Shown: positions 1-9,404, counted from the first letter of the stretch. The stretch: 64,000 bases of DNA from Incurvaria masculella (GCA_946894095.1 OX335653.1:4407001-4471000), one strand, 5' to 3'. The notes: generated by a model not told the origin, from the sequence alone. Made by a program: numbers and translations.

Positions 1-91
1 TCCCTAAGGAATACTTGTGTTGGGCTAATACCATGACAGAAGGTGTGGTATTAGCCATCCATGTCCAGTCACATAAAAAAAAATCTTCTAT
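1..91 (+). repeat. 3' end of a tRNA-derived SINE (SINE-A), truncated by the window edge
   Basis: This stretch ends in ATCCATGTCCAG followed by TCACAT and an A-run. It matches the 3' end of the full-length SINE at 59666-60050, which ends in the same ATCCATGTCCAG, a short spacer and an A-run. The head of the element lies outside the window. Confidence 0.65.
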
Positions 92-339
92 TTAAATTTA
101 TACAACTTCCGGTGTGCGATATTTTGATGATAATTTGTACTAATCCCTAATAATTTTGTAATCATAATGTCTACTGGATTATTTTAAGCTATGGTTAGAC
201 CCGATAGCTGGCGCTGTTGCTGAGATCCAGATTTTTAAACTGACCGTTTGAATACCACCCGCGAAAGTTTCTTCACATTTTACTTATGCCAAATACGATT
301 TTGGTCATGATGGTTCAATATTTGCAGTCAATGTCCGCA

Positions 340-600
340 GGTCTAGCGTTAAATCAATGTACGTATAATCTTAAACACTGTGTTAATAGGAGGCATTGAT
401 TACGGGAGGATGGACTGGAGGACAGTTCCGAGTTATCGGTATACAGCAGGTGACTGAATTAGTAGACGCTATACCCGCGAATGGTATGTTTCGCTTGTTC
501 GGGTCCAGCCTTGCAGCAGTGTTCACAAAGTGTTCATTTTACAGGGCTTTTTTTCAATTAATCTGTCCTTGCTTCACTGTCGATTCGTCATACAGATCAA
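340..600 (+). repeat. interspersed repeat, family shared with 1193-1477 and 38990-39120
   Basis: The segment contains ATTACGGGAGG, a GGTATACAGCAGGTGAC-like block, and then a GGTTCGGGTCCAGCCTTGCAG block followed by TGTCCTTGCTTCAC. The first block recurs near 39040 on the + strand and near 1330 on the minus strand. The second recurs at 1381-1470. No open frame here looks like a gene. The family is not named; it behaves like a foldback or MITE-type repeat. The flanks 92-339 and 601-1192 are AT-rich, with nothing recognisable. Confidence 0.5.
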
Positions 601-1192
601 TTTTTATTATTATTATATTATCGTATAAGTGCTAGCTGCATTATACTGATGCGTGTACTTCTTTTTCACTTTCTTTCATGTTAATGTTTTCATCAAAAAA
701 TCAAATAAAAATGTAATATTACACTGATTTTGTTTTTATCATAAAATATTTCTATTTATTGTATTTTCAAACGTGTCTGTGCGTCTGTCCCGGTAATTGT
801 CCTGTCAGGATCATTCTTAATATTGCACGGCTACATTGAAATGGGTGACAACAACCGACAATTTGTATTGTCCCTTTGTTTATTCTTTCAACCAGTGTAA
901 ATAAACCTCGATTACAAAAAAAACGAGGCGTCGCACCACCGAGCTATCAAGTACTCTATACTTATTGAATACGAAATGAAAATAAATGCAAAGCCAAGTA
1001 TCTAGTTTATTATTAAATCTTTACCCTAAGAATAATAATCTTTGGGACAACAGCAAGTAAATAAACCATTAAATCCGCAACAAAAATCATGAATACAAAA
1101 TTATTGTACTAAAAGATTTGGGTGTACGGTAAAATTTTGCATAATTTGTGATTAATAAAGATATTGCATCTTATGGAATGTGACATGCATGT

Positions 1193-1477
1193 TTCTATAA
1201 TCGACCATGAAGCAAGGACACATGAATTAAATAAGCATCCCTGTAAAAATAACTACTTTACGCTTTAATAAATAATATTCGCGGGTATTGCGCCCAACCA
1301 ATTTCGTCACCTGCTGTATGCCCATAATTAGGAATTCCCCTACTGATTACGGGACTGTGACCGCGTATGGTATGTTTGCTGGTTCGGGTCCAGCCTTGCA
1401 GTATATTCGTAAAAGTAGTTCTATTTTCAGGGATCTTTCTTTAATTCATGTGTCCTTGCTTCACGGTCGATTATACA
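1193..1477. mobile_element. foldback (inverted-repeat) element
   Basis: The left arm, about 1193-1262, contains TCGACCATGAAGCAAGGACA. Its reverse complement is present with few changes in the right arm, about 1405-1477, as TGTCCTTGCTTCACGGTCGA. The centre carries the ATTACGGGA module, reversed relative to the 340-600 copy. Inverted arms of about 65 bp around a short centre suggest a non-autonomous foldback or MITE. No target duplication was resolved. Confidence 0.5.
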
Positions 1478-1666
1478 CACATACATTTCACATTACTTGG
1501 AATTAGAAACGTACATGCTTAGTACAAAAGTATATTCACCTATTTCATCTTATGACCAAGCAATGTAAACAATTTCTGAAATTATGTCGTATAATGTTAA
1601 GTTCAAACATTTATTCTTAGTAGAGTGAAACAAATATGATGTTATATATTCACATTCGTATGGCAG

Positions 1667-1899
1667 GTGATGAATACACATTCATACAACGCACGAGAGG
1701 AAAGCCGCTAATAATGGTGCGAGGTCATACATTTTCCCAAAACCACGAGTCGCCGACTTGGTACTGCTCCAAGAGGAATCTGGGTTGTCCAGCCAAAGTG
1801 CGGCTGAGAGACGCGCGCATCGATCTTGCGGACCACACGCACAACCACGACCCACCACAATACCACAAGACGGCTTCTGGCCACTATATTCGAATTTAA
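1667..1899 (+). CDS. mod(mdg4): alternative terminal exon E1 encoding a FLYWCH zinc finger (mod(mdg4)-like)
   Basis: The exon encodes a 77-residue C-terminal segment ending in a stop. It holds one FLYWCH finger, a Cys2His2 zinc-binding fold of the WRKY/GCM type used for DNA or protein contacts. The pattern is YTFI, RGKPL, HTFS, then WYC with Cys34, Cys41 and the pair His59/His61, followed by PPQYH and a YIRI end. The start is set by the acceptor ATGGCAG at 1660-1666; the exon supplies the last two bases of the split codon, as in every other exon of this array. In mod(mdg4), such exons are alternatives joined to common BTB exons to change chromatin-targeting specificity. The BTB exons are not in this window, so the gene name is inferred. 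The upstream ATG at 1660 is in frame but has a weak context. Confidence 0.83.
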
Positions 1900-2829
1900 G
1901 TATTGACACATCTAGATTTCATAGAACCAAGAACCAAATATTGGGTACTGCTTGAAATTAATCACATCGTTATTGTCATTGAGAAGTGAAATTCACCGAG
2001 AGTGCGAGCATTTGCACTTTGCACCTTGTGAGCATTCTGGACAATGACCTGTTTGTTTGAATGTTCTATACAAATTTGGATTCGATATAGGCTCAAAACC
2101 TAAAACTACATAGAAGGCTGATCTGTGACCTCAATCACGCAGATTTTTTTTACATGAATCATACTACAAAAACATGAAGAGAAAATCGAGATACATGTGA
2201 TTTTTTTTTTGTTAATAAACGAGATTTAATAATCTTTATCACTTTTACGTAGTTTTTCTATCACAAACACAATTTTACTGAGCATTATATTTATCCGTAC
2301 AATACCTTTTGCAGCTAAGGCCATGGTAGGTACTAGAAGCGATCTCTATTATTTTTTAAAAGCTGCTCTGAGAACATTCTTTCAAAGTATCAGTTTCCAA
2401 AAAAGCCTTGTAGAATAATCTGTTAGGATAGTTTGTCCCCAGCTGCTAGATGAAGCCACCTTGATGTCACGGTGACGAAAGAGCACCTCTTAAAGTGACC
2501 TTCAGAGAGAAAAGGCGGTTTCCCTGCTAAATTGTGTAATCAATTCCATACATATTTCTCTGTTACCGAATGATTGTTTATTGTTTATTGTTTATTCATC
2601 ATCCATAGACAGTACACTGCACTCGGATTTGTCATATTTTATCATTAGCCAGTTCGGGGAAATCCCAGCGAAGAAGAACTAGAAAGAAACTCCGCTGGTT
2701 TTTTTTTCCACGTCCACTTAGTCTAAATTTACAAAAGTATTTAGACTCACAGATAAACACGCTAAATCAATATGAATTGACGAGAATCAGCAATTCATGT
2801 CATATGCAACAGTTCATGACAAATATCAG
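1900..2829. other. spacer between exons E1 and E2, first part
   Basis: The interval is AT-rich. A GTTTATT run of about three units lies at 2574-2594. A motif with AGAAGAACTAGAAAGAAACTC lies near 2670-2692, and a similar one (AGAAGAACCCGCAAAGAAACT) at about 56198-56218 suggests a dispersed repeat. No gene is recognised. Confidence 0.4.
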
Positions 2830-2996
2830 TTTATTAGTAAAGACCATGCCCGCCATCTAGAATGTTGCCAATTGGAGCAAGCCAGTCCCCACAAACAGCA
2901 CCCGTTCACGAGCATCACGCCAGGCACAGCCATCGCCTCTATCAACCATATTTTAGGGAAAGAGGAGACCCGAACCCAGCGTCGCCGCAAGTAGGG
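2830..2996 (+). other. GC-rich exon-like open stretch, unrecognised
   Basis: This stretch is clearly richer in G and C than its flanks. It stays open from an ATATCAG acceptor-like site (2823-2829) to a TAG at 2992-2994. The predicted segment contains SPHKQHPFTSITP, SINHILG and ends in TRTQRRRK, a basic tail. A donor-like GTAGGG lies at the stop. The acceptor phase would be 0, not the phase used by the FLYWCH exons, so if it is an exon it may belong to another gene. I do not recognise the family. A processed or decayed gene fragment is equally possible. Nothing is recognised from 2997 to the E2 acceptor. Confidence 0.25.
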
Positions 2997-3308
2997 ACCT
3001 TAAAGCGATGCACTACTCCAGTGGCAACATGAAAAAGTTGTGAAAGCTCTGTACGATTTAGTTTTAATACGATTATTTCTGTCATGAACTACTACAGTGA
3101 CCTGTAAACAAAGAGTCAAAATACAAAATACACTATTATTCTTACAGCTAAAAAAAAAAAACTATATAATATTACACTTTAAATGCTACCACCTACAGAA
3201 AATTAAGAGTACAATGGCTTGAGAGCAACCATATACGAATAAGATTCCTGAAAGAGATTCTGACCAACACCTACAGTTAGCACGTAATAATCTCATTCGT
3301 TATGGCAG

Positions 3309-3541
3309 GTGGCGCGTACAAGTACATACATCGTCCCAGAGGAAAGCCGCTCATAATGGTGAAAAAGTACACATTTTCCCAGCAGAAGCAAACCGGGAAT
3401 TGGTATTGCTCGAGAAAGGACCATGGCTGTCGAGCCAGTGTACGGCTGCAGAACGAACGCATCCTTAGGGCCAAACTTACGCACAACCATAGCCCACCAC
3501 GTTTCCACAGGATGCCTTCTGGACTATATATTCGGGTTTAG
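3309..3541 (+). CDS. mod(mdg4): alternative terminal exon E2, FLYWCH finger
   Basis: The exon has the same length and register as E1. It reads YKYIHRPRGKPL, a KKYTFS turn, NWYC, a second Cys six residues on (CSRKDHGC), then HNHSPPRFH and a YIRV end with TAG. The acceptor is ATGGCAG at 3302-3308, phase 1. The ATG inside that acceptor is in frame and has G at -3 and G at +4. All four zinc ligands are present. The sequence is closest to E1, E3 and E4, so it belongs to the first local block of duplicated exons. Confidence 0.83.
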
Positions 3542-3964
3542 GTATACCCAAATCCATAAAACCAAGAAACGCGGCACAGGCCGCAAGGTGACATTCAGTT
3601 ATTCGTTAATTAATCATAGAGTACTTGACTTATCAAGCTCAAATTTAATATTATATAATTTCAGGTAAATTTAAGAAAGCAATTTTTGTTTTAACAGCAC
3701 AAACTTTGCTTCATAGAAAAAGTGTCGCTAAAATTGGCCTATTTTTTCACATATCTCGTTATTTTTCCAAGTGGTAAGCATTATAATATAACATAATACC
3801 TACAAAAAGTTTCGATTTTTTTTTATGTTTTGAAAACTGGGTGTTACTTAGTGGAATACGAAGATAAAATTGCAATCAATTAATGGACTGCCTTTTACAC
3901 ACAAAGTATAAGAAGTAAAAGGAGTAGAAGAGATTGACTACTTTATTTAATCAATTTATTTAAT

Positions 3965-4072
3965 TCAACTCCCCTTAGGGCATACATTGCACTGGCCTGG
4001 CTTCTTGACTATGATGGTACTACCGTTTAAACCTTTCTTCGGCGAGCAGGTGACATTAATATACTTTTTGAA
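3965..4072 (-). CDS. small cysteine-containing terminal exon on the minus strand
   Basis: On the minus strand, a pyrimidine-rich acceptor (TTCTTTCAG) at 4073 and above opens a 35-codon frame. It encodes KKYINVTCSPKKG, then GSTIIVKKPG and CNVCPKGS, and ends in TGA. Two AATAAA signals follow the stop within about 25 bases, at 3955-3960 and 3942-3947 as the complement. Acceptor, stop and poly(A) signals together look like the last exon of a small protein, possibly secreted, with three cysteines. A short minus-strand ORF at 4524-4592 with a signal-peptide-like hydrophobic core might be a first exon, but its donor is not clear. The family is not recognised. The frame is inconsistent with the FLYWCH array phase. 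Confidence 0.4.
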   Translation of the reverse strand, partial: FKKYINVTCSPKKGLNGSTIIVKKPGQCNVCPKGS

Positions 4073-4227
4073 CTGAAAGAATGATTTTTATTTCAGTTAT
4101 CTATGTTCGTTCCGGCAAGCCTACGATCAGAGCAATTCAATAAGATTTTGAGGTATCCAAATCACTAATGTGTATATGTCTCTAACACTGAATAATTTTA
4201 ATGCAATAATTGCATTCGTGATGGCAG

Positions 4228-4460
4228 ATGCCGCGTACACATTTATTCATCGTCCGAGGGGAAAGCCGCTTCTGATGGTGCAAGGTTACACGTTTTCCCA
4301 AAAGCTCGATACTGTGAATTGGTACTGCTCGAAAAAGGACCAGGGCTGTCGCGCCAGAGTGCGGCTGATAGACGCACGCGTCGATACTGCGAACAACGTG
4401 CACATCCACGACCCACCACGATACCACATGACGCCGTCTGGCCAATATGTTCGGATATGA
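4228..4460 (+). CDS. mod(mdg4): alternative terminal exon E3, FLYWCH finger
   Basis: This is a complete 77-residue finger segment: AAYTFIHRPRGKPLLM, GYTFS, NWYC, a second Cys in DQGCRARV, the pair HIH, then PPRYH and a YVRI stop. The acceptor is ATTCGTGATGGCAG ending at 4227, phase 1, with the same 14 bases as at E4. The embedded ATG would give M-A-D in frame with G at -3 and +4. The pyrimidine tract is poor for an insect acceptor. The spacer 4461-5060 has no other recognised element apart from the minus-strand hydrophobic ORF at 4524-4592. Confidence 0.85.
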
Positions 4461-4523
4461 GTATCGAATCTCAGCGTTATCATAAAATCAAAAATATATT
4501 ATTGGACACCTACAGCTGTAAAA

Positions 4524-4592
4524 CTAAATTTTGACTATCGAACCCAGTGTGAGAAAACATAGCCAAAGAACCGCCAAGCTACCACCGGACAT
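4524..4592 (-). other. short minus-strand ORF with signal-peptide-like core
   Basis: An ATG at 4592 (minus) starts a 22-residue frame, MSGGSLAVLWLCFLTLGS and then IVKI, before a TAG. It has a polar start and a hydrophobic core typical of a signal peptide, and it lies about 450 bases upstream (minus sense) of the exon at 3965-4072. No convincing donor is seen, so linking the two is only a suggestion. Confidence 0.2.
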
Positions 4593-5060
4593 CTTCTGGG
4601 CTAGACTATCTCTCATGCTACATTTTATTTGAAGGTTGTGAGTCACATCATGCCAGGGGGCTAAATGATCTTTTGCCTCACTGAGTCAGAACTTTTTTAA
4701 ATAAAAAAAATGTATATTGTTACGAAGCAAGAGGAGATAAACGTGGTCGGCGTTATTTAATAATAGAGTTTTACGTATTTTAGACAGTTTTGTCTACCAC
4801 TTGCTGCATTTTCGTAGTCTAAACCATTAAAGGTTAACTGTTCCTTCTTGCTCGGTTCCCAGAACAGATATCTTGAATAATCTAGTTCTCCTCAATAAAC
4901 CAGATGTAGTTACCTCATATTGCAATCTTAAAAATGTACTTTTCGCAATGGATGAATGACTATAGTTCCTAGTTACTCTAGTTGTATTTCTTAACCCAAC
5001 CTTATTGTTTCAAATGTTTCCGGTACCAAATAATTCATACGCAACTATTCGTGATGGCAG

Positions 5061-5293
5061 ATTGCGCGTACGAATTCATACATCGTCAGAAAGGAAAGCC
5101 GCATCTAATGGTGCGAGGTCACGCGTTTTCCCAGCAGCTCGAGTCAGCGAATTGGTACTGCTTGAAAAAGAACCAGGGCTGTCGAGCCAAAGTGCGCATG
5201 AATAATGGGCGCATAGATAGTGCGAACCTCGCGCACAACCACGAGCCGCTACGCTACCACAGGACCGCTTCTGGTCAATTAATAAGAATATAA
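5061..5293 (+). CDS. mod(mdg4): alternative terminal exon E4, FLYWCH finger
   Basis: The exon encodes CAYEFIHRQKGKPHLM, GHAFS, NWYC, a second Cys in NQGCRAKV, then HNHEPLRYH and a LIRI stop. The acceptor TATTCGTGATGGCAG ends at 5060, phase 1, with an in-frame ATG. Two changes differ from its neighbours: PHLM in place of PLLM, and EPLRY in place of the usual PPRY. Downstream, its 3' half has been copied twice more (see 5341-5494 and 5653-5725), so this exon has been a seed for local duplication. Confidence 0.83.
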
Positions 5294-5340
5294 GTATCGT
5301 GACATTAAGAGGATAATGAGGTCATCAAGTTCCATACAAT

Positions 5341-5494
5341 AGCTCGAATCAGCGAATTGGTACTGCTTGAGAAAGAACCAGAGCTGTGGAGCCAAAGTGC
5401 GCATGAATAATGGACGCAAAGATAGTGCGAACCTCGCGCACAACCACGAGCCGCTACGCTACCACAGTCTTCTGGTCAATTAATAAGAATATGA
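5341..5494 (+). pseudogene. truncated copy of the 3' half of exon E4
   Basis: The copy starts at the LESANWYC region of E4 and runs through NWYC, CGAKV and HNHEPLRYH to the end. It lacks the 5' half and any acceptor, and a small deletion after RYH moves the frame into a double stop. The 47-base segment linking it to E4 (5294-5340) is itself repeated at 5653-5699, where it runs into another fragment resembling the E4 MVRGHAFS region. This is decayed duplicate material, not a usable exon. Confidence 0.75.
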
Positions 5495-5652
5495 GGGCCT
5501 TTCTCACCTACTGCTGATAAGCTTAATTGCCACACATTAAGGGCCTTTCTTGGCAGTTTGCATTCAATACCAGTACAAGATAATCAGCACTTTAGTAATA
5601 AAGGCCCTTTAAGTGTCGATTAAAATAAATCAGCACTTGGTAAAAATCAGGC
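5495..5652. mobile_element. small palindromic MITE inserted in the E4-duplicate tract
   Basis: The segment splits the E4-derived tail from its continuation (GTATCGT..ACATTAAGAGG). Its halves are imperfect reverse complements of each other: a GCCTTTCTCACC...GGGCCTTT arm on the left and an AAAGGCCCTTT...AAATCAGGC arm on the right. It is about 158 bp with no coding capacity, consistent with a foldback MITE. Confidence 0.5.
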
Positions 5653-5725
5653 GTATCGTAACATTAAGAGGATAATGATGTGATCAAGTTTCATACAATG
5701 GTGCGTGCCCGTTTCCTCAGTCAAA
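5653..5725 (+). pseudogene. second repeat of the E4 3'-flank plus a short E4 fragment
   Basis: The first 47 bases repeat the E4 3' flank found at 5294-5340. The sequence then continues with ATGGTGCGTGCCCGTTTCCTC, which resembles the part of E4 encoding MVRGHAFS. It is too short and diverged to code. From 5726 to the E5 acceptor I see only the repeat unit described for 5915-6830. Confidence 0.45.
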
Positions 5726-6206
5726 TTGAAAAATATGTTTCTGATATTTTGGACATTAAATATGTTTACTAAGCCGAGCCGATTCAATAAAATTTTAATT
5801 AATTAATGTTAAATTAATTTGATCGATCTACAAGGTTTTTATAGTAGGCAGACGATGACGCAACGTTCTCAAAGTGCGTCTTCACTTGCCGTAGTGATAC
5901 AACAAGTAAATTATGTCCATGGTAAAACATTTAGACCTCAACTTCTAACCCGTGAAAGAGAGATGAATAGGCGACACGATAAACCGCATGGCATGAATAA
6001 TGCCTGATCAATACATACTTCTAAACAATGTTAATCCTGTGCTTCGTAATGTAATGGAAGTCTGACTTTAGTAGCCAGCAATTTCAGGTTTAAAAGTATG
6101 CTACCTGAAAAAACGCTTACTTTTAATTTTCAACTGTAACATTACGAAACATAAAAATCGGATTCTTGAGACCAAGATGTATGTCATTATAAAAAAATTA
6201 TTACAG

Positions 6207-6379
6207 CAGGGTGCGGATACGAATTCATGCTACGAGAGCGAGGAAAGTCCCTCCCAATGGTGGAAGGATACACGTTTTCCCAACTGTGCGACTCACGTAA
6301 CTGGTACTGCTCCAGCAAGAACAAGGGCTGCCGGGCGAGAGTGAAGCTGGGCCACTTTTTGCATGGTAGAAAATGTTGA
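6207..6379 (+). pseudogene. truncated FLYWCH exon E5 (broken copy of E6)
   Basis: The acceptor TTATTACAG and phase match E6. The sequence reads CGYEFMLRERGKSL, GYTFS, NWYC and KGCRARVKLGHF. It then gains one T relative to E6 and runs into unrelated duplicated sequence, ending in TGA after about 57 codons. Both histidine ligands are lost, so no complete finger can form. The break coincides with the boundary of the tandem duplication at 5915-6830. Confidence 0.8.
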
Positions 6380-6655
6380 CGCTAACTTTTAACCCGAGAA
6401 AGAGAGAAAAAGAGAAGAATAGGCGACCGAAGAAACCGCATGGCATGAATAATGCCAGATTAATTCATACTTCTAAGCCAATGCTTCGTAATGTAATCCT
6501 GTGCTTCGTAATGTAATGGGAGTCATGACCCTAGTTGCAATGTTAGCTAGCCATTTCCGGCTTAATTGTATGATACCTGAAAAAACGCTTACTTTTAATT
6601 TTAACTGTTACATTACGAAACAAAAATCGGATTTTTGAGACCAAGATGTATGTCT

Positions 6656-6802
6656 TTGAGATTACCGCGGTCGTTCGACATGTTAGCAGTCGTCTGCTGC
6701 GTACGAACGTGGCGGATGCCTCCTTGACAACGGGCTAATGATTAGCTCGAAACGTCGGTGAATGTCTCTTCCTGCCGCGTGAAAAGCCGTAACATTTTTC
6801 AA
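6656..6802. mobile_element. short non-autonomous element with a 12-bp target duplication
   Basis: The insertion lies between two copies of AAGATGTATGTC (about 6643-6654 and 6802-6813) that are single-copy in the sister duplicate upstream of E5. The insert begins TTTGAGATTACC and ends CGTGAAAAGCCGTAACATTTTTCA. A related element at 58843-59022 shares the inner GTCTGCTGCGTACGAACGTGG and the GCGTGAAAAGCCGTAACA end. There is no coding sequence. Confidence 0.6.
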
Positions 6803-6834
6803 AGATGTATGTCATTATAAAAAAATAATTACAG

Positions 6835-7067
6835 AAGGGTGCGGATACGAATTCATACCACGAGAGCGAGGAAAGCCGCTCTTAATGGTGGGAGGATACA
6901 CGTTTTCCCAACTGCGCGACTCACGTAACTGGTACTGCTCCAGCAAGAACAAGGGCTGCCGGGCGAGAGTGAAGCTGGGCCACTTTTGCATCATCAGCGC
7001 GAATCTGACGCACCTCCATCAGCCGCCCCGCTACGTCCGGACGTGTGGGCAATATCTTCGAATATGA
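6835..7067 (+). CDS. mod(mdg4): alternative terminal exon E6, FLYWCH finger
   Basis: The acceptor is ATAATTACAG, phase 1. The segment reads CGYEFIPRERGKPLLM, GYTFS, NWYC, a second Cys in NKGCRARV, then the ligand pair in THLHQPPRY and a YLRI stop. CIISANL replaces the usual R-(I/V)-D-x-A region and the tail carries an extra Cys (RTCGQY). AATAAA signals at 7216-7221 and 7235-7240 could serve as its poly(A) sites. From 7068 to 7987 the spacer is AT-rich, with nothing else recognised. Confidence 0.85.
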
Positions 7068-7987
7068 GATTGTTTACTCAGTAACAAATGTACGCGTATG
7101 CAATGCCCTGAATGCGTAATACAGGGTGTTAACGATCACCAGTCCTTTTGGAACCGCATAGTCTATACGGGTGAAATTTGAAATGTGCACACCACTGAAT
7201 AACTTCTTTCAGTGAAATAAATTAATCGTTCTGGAATAAATAAATCTGGATTAAAAAGAAAACGTGACTTCGGCGAATTGTATTGGAACTGCGATTTTTT
7301 CTCTTTTGAAGAAAAAAAAAATGTTGAATTCGTTAATTCAAAGGAAAATTATCAATAATCGTCGCTAGATATAGTGCGTTAAACATATTTTAATGCCAGC
7401 ACTGGATTCGTGCACGTGCGAATGAAACTGGGTTGTCAATTGGGGAGAGGCTCGCTCTATAGGGAGAGGTGTATGTTAAAAAATGTCGAAGCAATTAATT
7501 TGAATATCACGGAACACACTTAGTGGATTTTGTTGAAAATTTCACGTTTTACGCCCATCAAGGAGCACTTTCCATGATTTCAAGGATGGGGCTCATTTAC
7601 ATCCTGTATTATCATAGGTTTGCTGCAATATACAAAAAATATCTACGCAGTTCATCTAAGCCACGTAAATAAAATGTATGGTAATATATTATGTATTTTA
7701 CTGAAAAGTTATCTCAATAATTTGAGGTTTTGCAAAGTCATCCGCATTTAAGCAATGTAATCAGATTTTTTGACAATAATTAGATAAAGTTTTTGGTCTG
7801 GACAATCCTCTTAAGTATGTTTGGGTGATATATGACTTTTTAAAGTTTCGTTACAAATACGGGAGAAGTAATATTTGCAAATGTTTGCCGTAGGGATCGC
7901 GATCCGAGGATTTTTGTATGTACCTGGAAATAGATAGCTATTATTATCAATCCGATCGTCATAATATTAGCTTAATTTGCTTATATT

Positions 7988-8250
7988 GCTCAACTCCATT
8001 GAACTGTATGGAAAACACGGACAGTTTTTATTTCCGCTTCGACCATCGTTCATTTAATGGTACCAACTCGGGCGGCATCAAATCCTACCACCTGGGAAGG
8101 GGACCTACAGTTTAACGTGCAATCCGAACCACGGCCAGTCTCAACGGTCGAAAACGATTACCTACCTAGAACCCAACCGCGCTCATGGTTGCTTCACCCA
8201 GCTTATCGAACCGCAAGGCGTCGCGCCGCTGGCTAGCGAGGTAAAACTGT
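7988..8250 (-). repeat. partial SINE-A, minus strand
   Basis: The segment contains AACACGGACAG, GGTACCAACTCGGGCGG and GGGGACCTACAGTTTAA, matching in order the complement of the middle of the full SINE at 59666-60050. The tRNA-like head is degraded near 8200-8245. The spacer 8251-8486 is AT-rich and unremarkable. Confidence 0.55.
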
Positions 8251-8486
8251 TGGTGTAGATGTCCACAGCATGACCATCGGATATGAGTACTTGTTTTTAC
8301 TGAATTGCATTCTGTAATGTTGCAAGTGTTAAGTCGAAAAATGAGAAACATTATGTTTATTTATTTATATATATTATACTACTTTGGTTACCTATGTATC
8401 TGATTATATCAAATATTTGTTATTATTTTTATCATGAAATTTAACAGATAACACAAATCGAAGTATATAAAGTTACTTTGATTTTA

Positions 8487-8833
8487 ACCGACTTCAAAAA
8501 CCGGCCAAGTGCGAGTCGGACTCGAACACGAAGGGTTTCGTACCATCGTACAAGATGTAACACAAAAAATCAGGTTCATTCGTATTTCGTAAGTACCTTT
8601 AATTTATATTTTTTTATTTACCTATTTTTTGTTATAGCGCCAAAGTAAATAGACACTCTGTGAACATTTCAGCTGCCTACGTATTACGGTTCATGAGATG
8701 CAGCCCTGTGACAGACGGACTGACGGACGGACGGACGGATGTACGGACGGACGGCCGGACGGACGGACGGGCGGACAGCGGACGCTTAGTAACAGGGTTC
8801 CGTTTTCACCCTTTGGGTACGGAACCCTAAAAA
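8487..8833 (+). repeat. interspersed repeat with internal (GGAC)n, copy 1
   Basis: The copy starts with CCGACTTCAAAAACCGGCC and AAGTGCGAGTCGGACTCG. It continues through a TATAGCGCCAAAG block and the GACGGACGGACGG minisatellite, and ends GGGTACGGAACCCTAAAAA. Copies in reverse orientation lie at 12104-12399, 22012-22294 and 54380-54652, with a short one at 10777-10842. Such repeats are very common in moth and butterfly genomes and support the host assignment. Translated GGAC repeats in this segment should not be taken as a protein. Confidence 0.7.
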
Positions 8834-8916
8834 GGAGGTGGTACTCAATTCTGTTGTATTTTTTAAAATTAGATCATGTATATAACTATATTGTTAATGT
8901 AATTCTATCACGACAG

Positions 8917-9152
8917 GCTGCAGCTACGAGTTTATCCCTCGGGAAAGGGGGAAGGCACTGCTCATGGTGCAAGGCTACACATATTCCCAGCAGCACAACA
9001 CCGCGCATTGGTACTGCTCCAAGAAGGACAAGGGCTGCCGGGCGAGGGTCAAGCTGTGCGACGGACGCATCGACAGCGCAAACTTCACGCACCACCACGA
9101 CCCACCCCGGTACCACATGCTGGGATCGGGGAAATATGTGCGCATATCTTAG
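8917..9152 (+). CDS. mod(mdg4): alternative terminal exon E7, FLYWCH finger
   Basis: The acceptor is ATCACGACAG, phase 1. The exon reads CSYEFIPRERGKALLM, GYTYS, HWYC, a second Cys in DKGCRARV, then THHHDPPRYH and a YVRIS stop. The extra histidine between the usual ligands (HHH) leaves the H-x-H pair intact. The exon is rich in C and G compared with its surroundings. A piggyBac-like MITE begins only 27 bases after the stop codon, so the 3' end of this transcript probably lies inside transposon sequence. Confidence 0.85.
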
Positions 9153-9404
9153 AAAACACATTTAGTACGCAACCCTTAAGGTGGACCTTCCCGCTCAACT
9201 CCCCATACGAACGTGGAAAGAATATCATGCCCATATTTCTTGTCAGAGATCTAAATTTTTATGGAATTAACTTTATTTGATCGACCTAGATGTCTGATGA
9301 CCGTTGGCATTGTAAAATTGTGTTTGGTTTCTAAGTTATAAGGTCCGAAAGTTCGAATTTTTCGCGCCTTTCATACAATCGCTTTGGAGATGGATTACTC
9401 GACG

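Larger units (their letters stand above)
5915..6830 (+). repeat. tandem segmental duplication carrying truncated (E5) and full (E6) exons
   Basis: The left copy is about 5915-6364 and the right copy starts at about 6367. Both contain TAACCCG(T/A)GAAAGAGAGA, AATAGGCGAC, CCGCATGGCATGAATAATGCC, an ACCTGAAAAAACGCTTAC block and GAGACCAAGATGTATGTC just before the acceptor. The left copy breaks off inside its FLYWCH exon, where the second unit begins. The right copy has gained an extra insertion (6656-6802) before its acceptor. Confidence 0.75.

Noticed and set aside
1682..1909. Minus-strand ORFs lying opposite each FLYWCH exon
   Set aside because: They are shadows of the conserved coding exons; no zinc-finger pattern or acceptor accompanies them.
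8698..9165. 155-codon ORF starting with repeated TDGRTDG-type residues
   Set aside because: The first part is the translated GGAC minisatellite of a dispersed repeat, and the rest is a wrong-frame shadow of exon E7.
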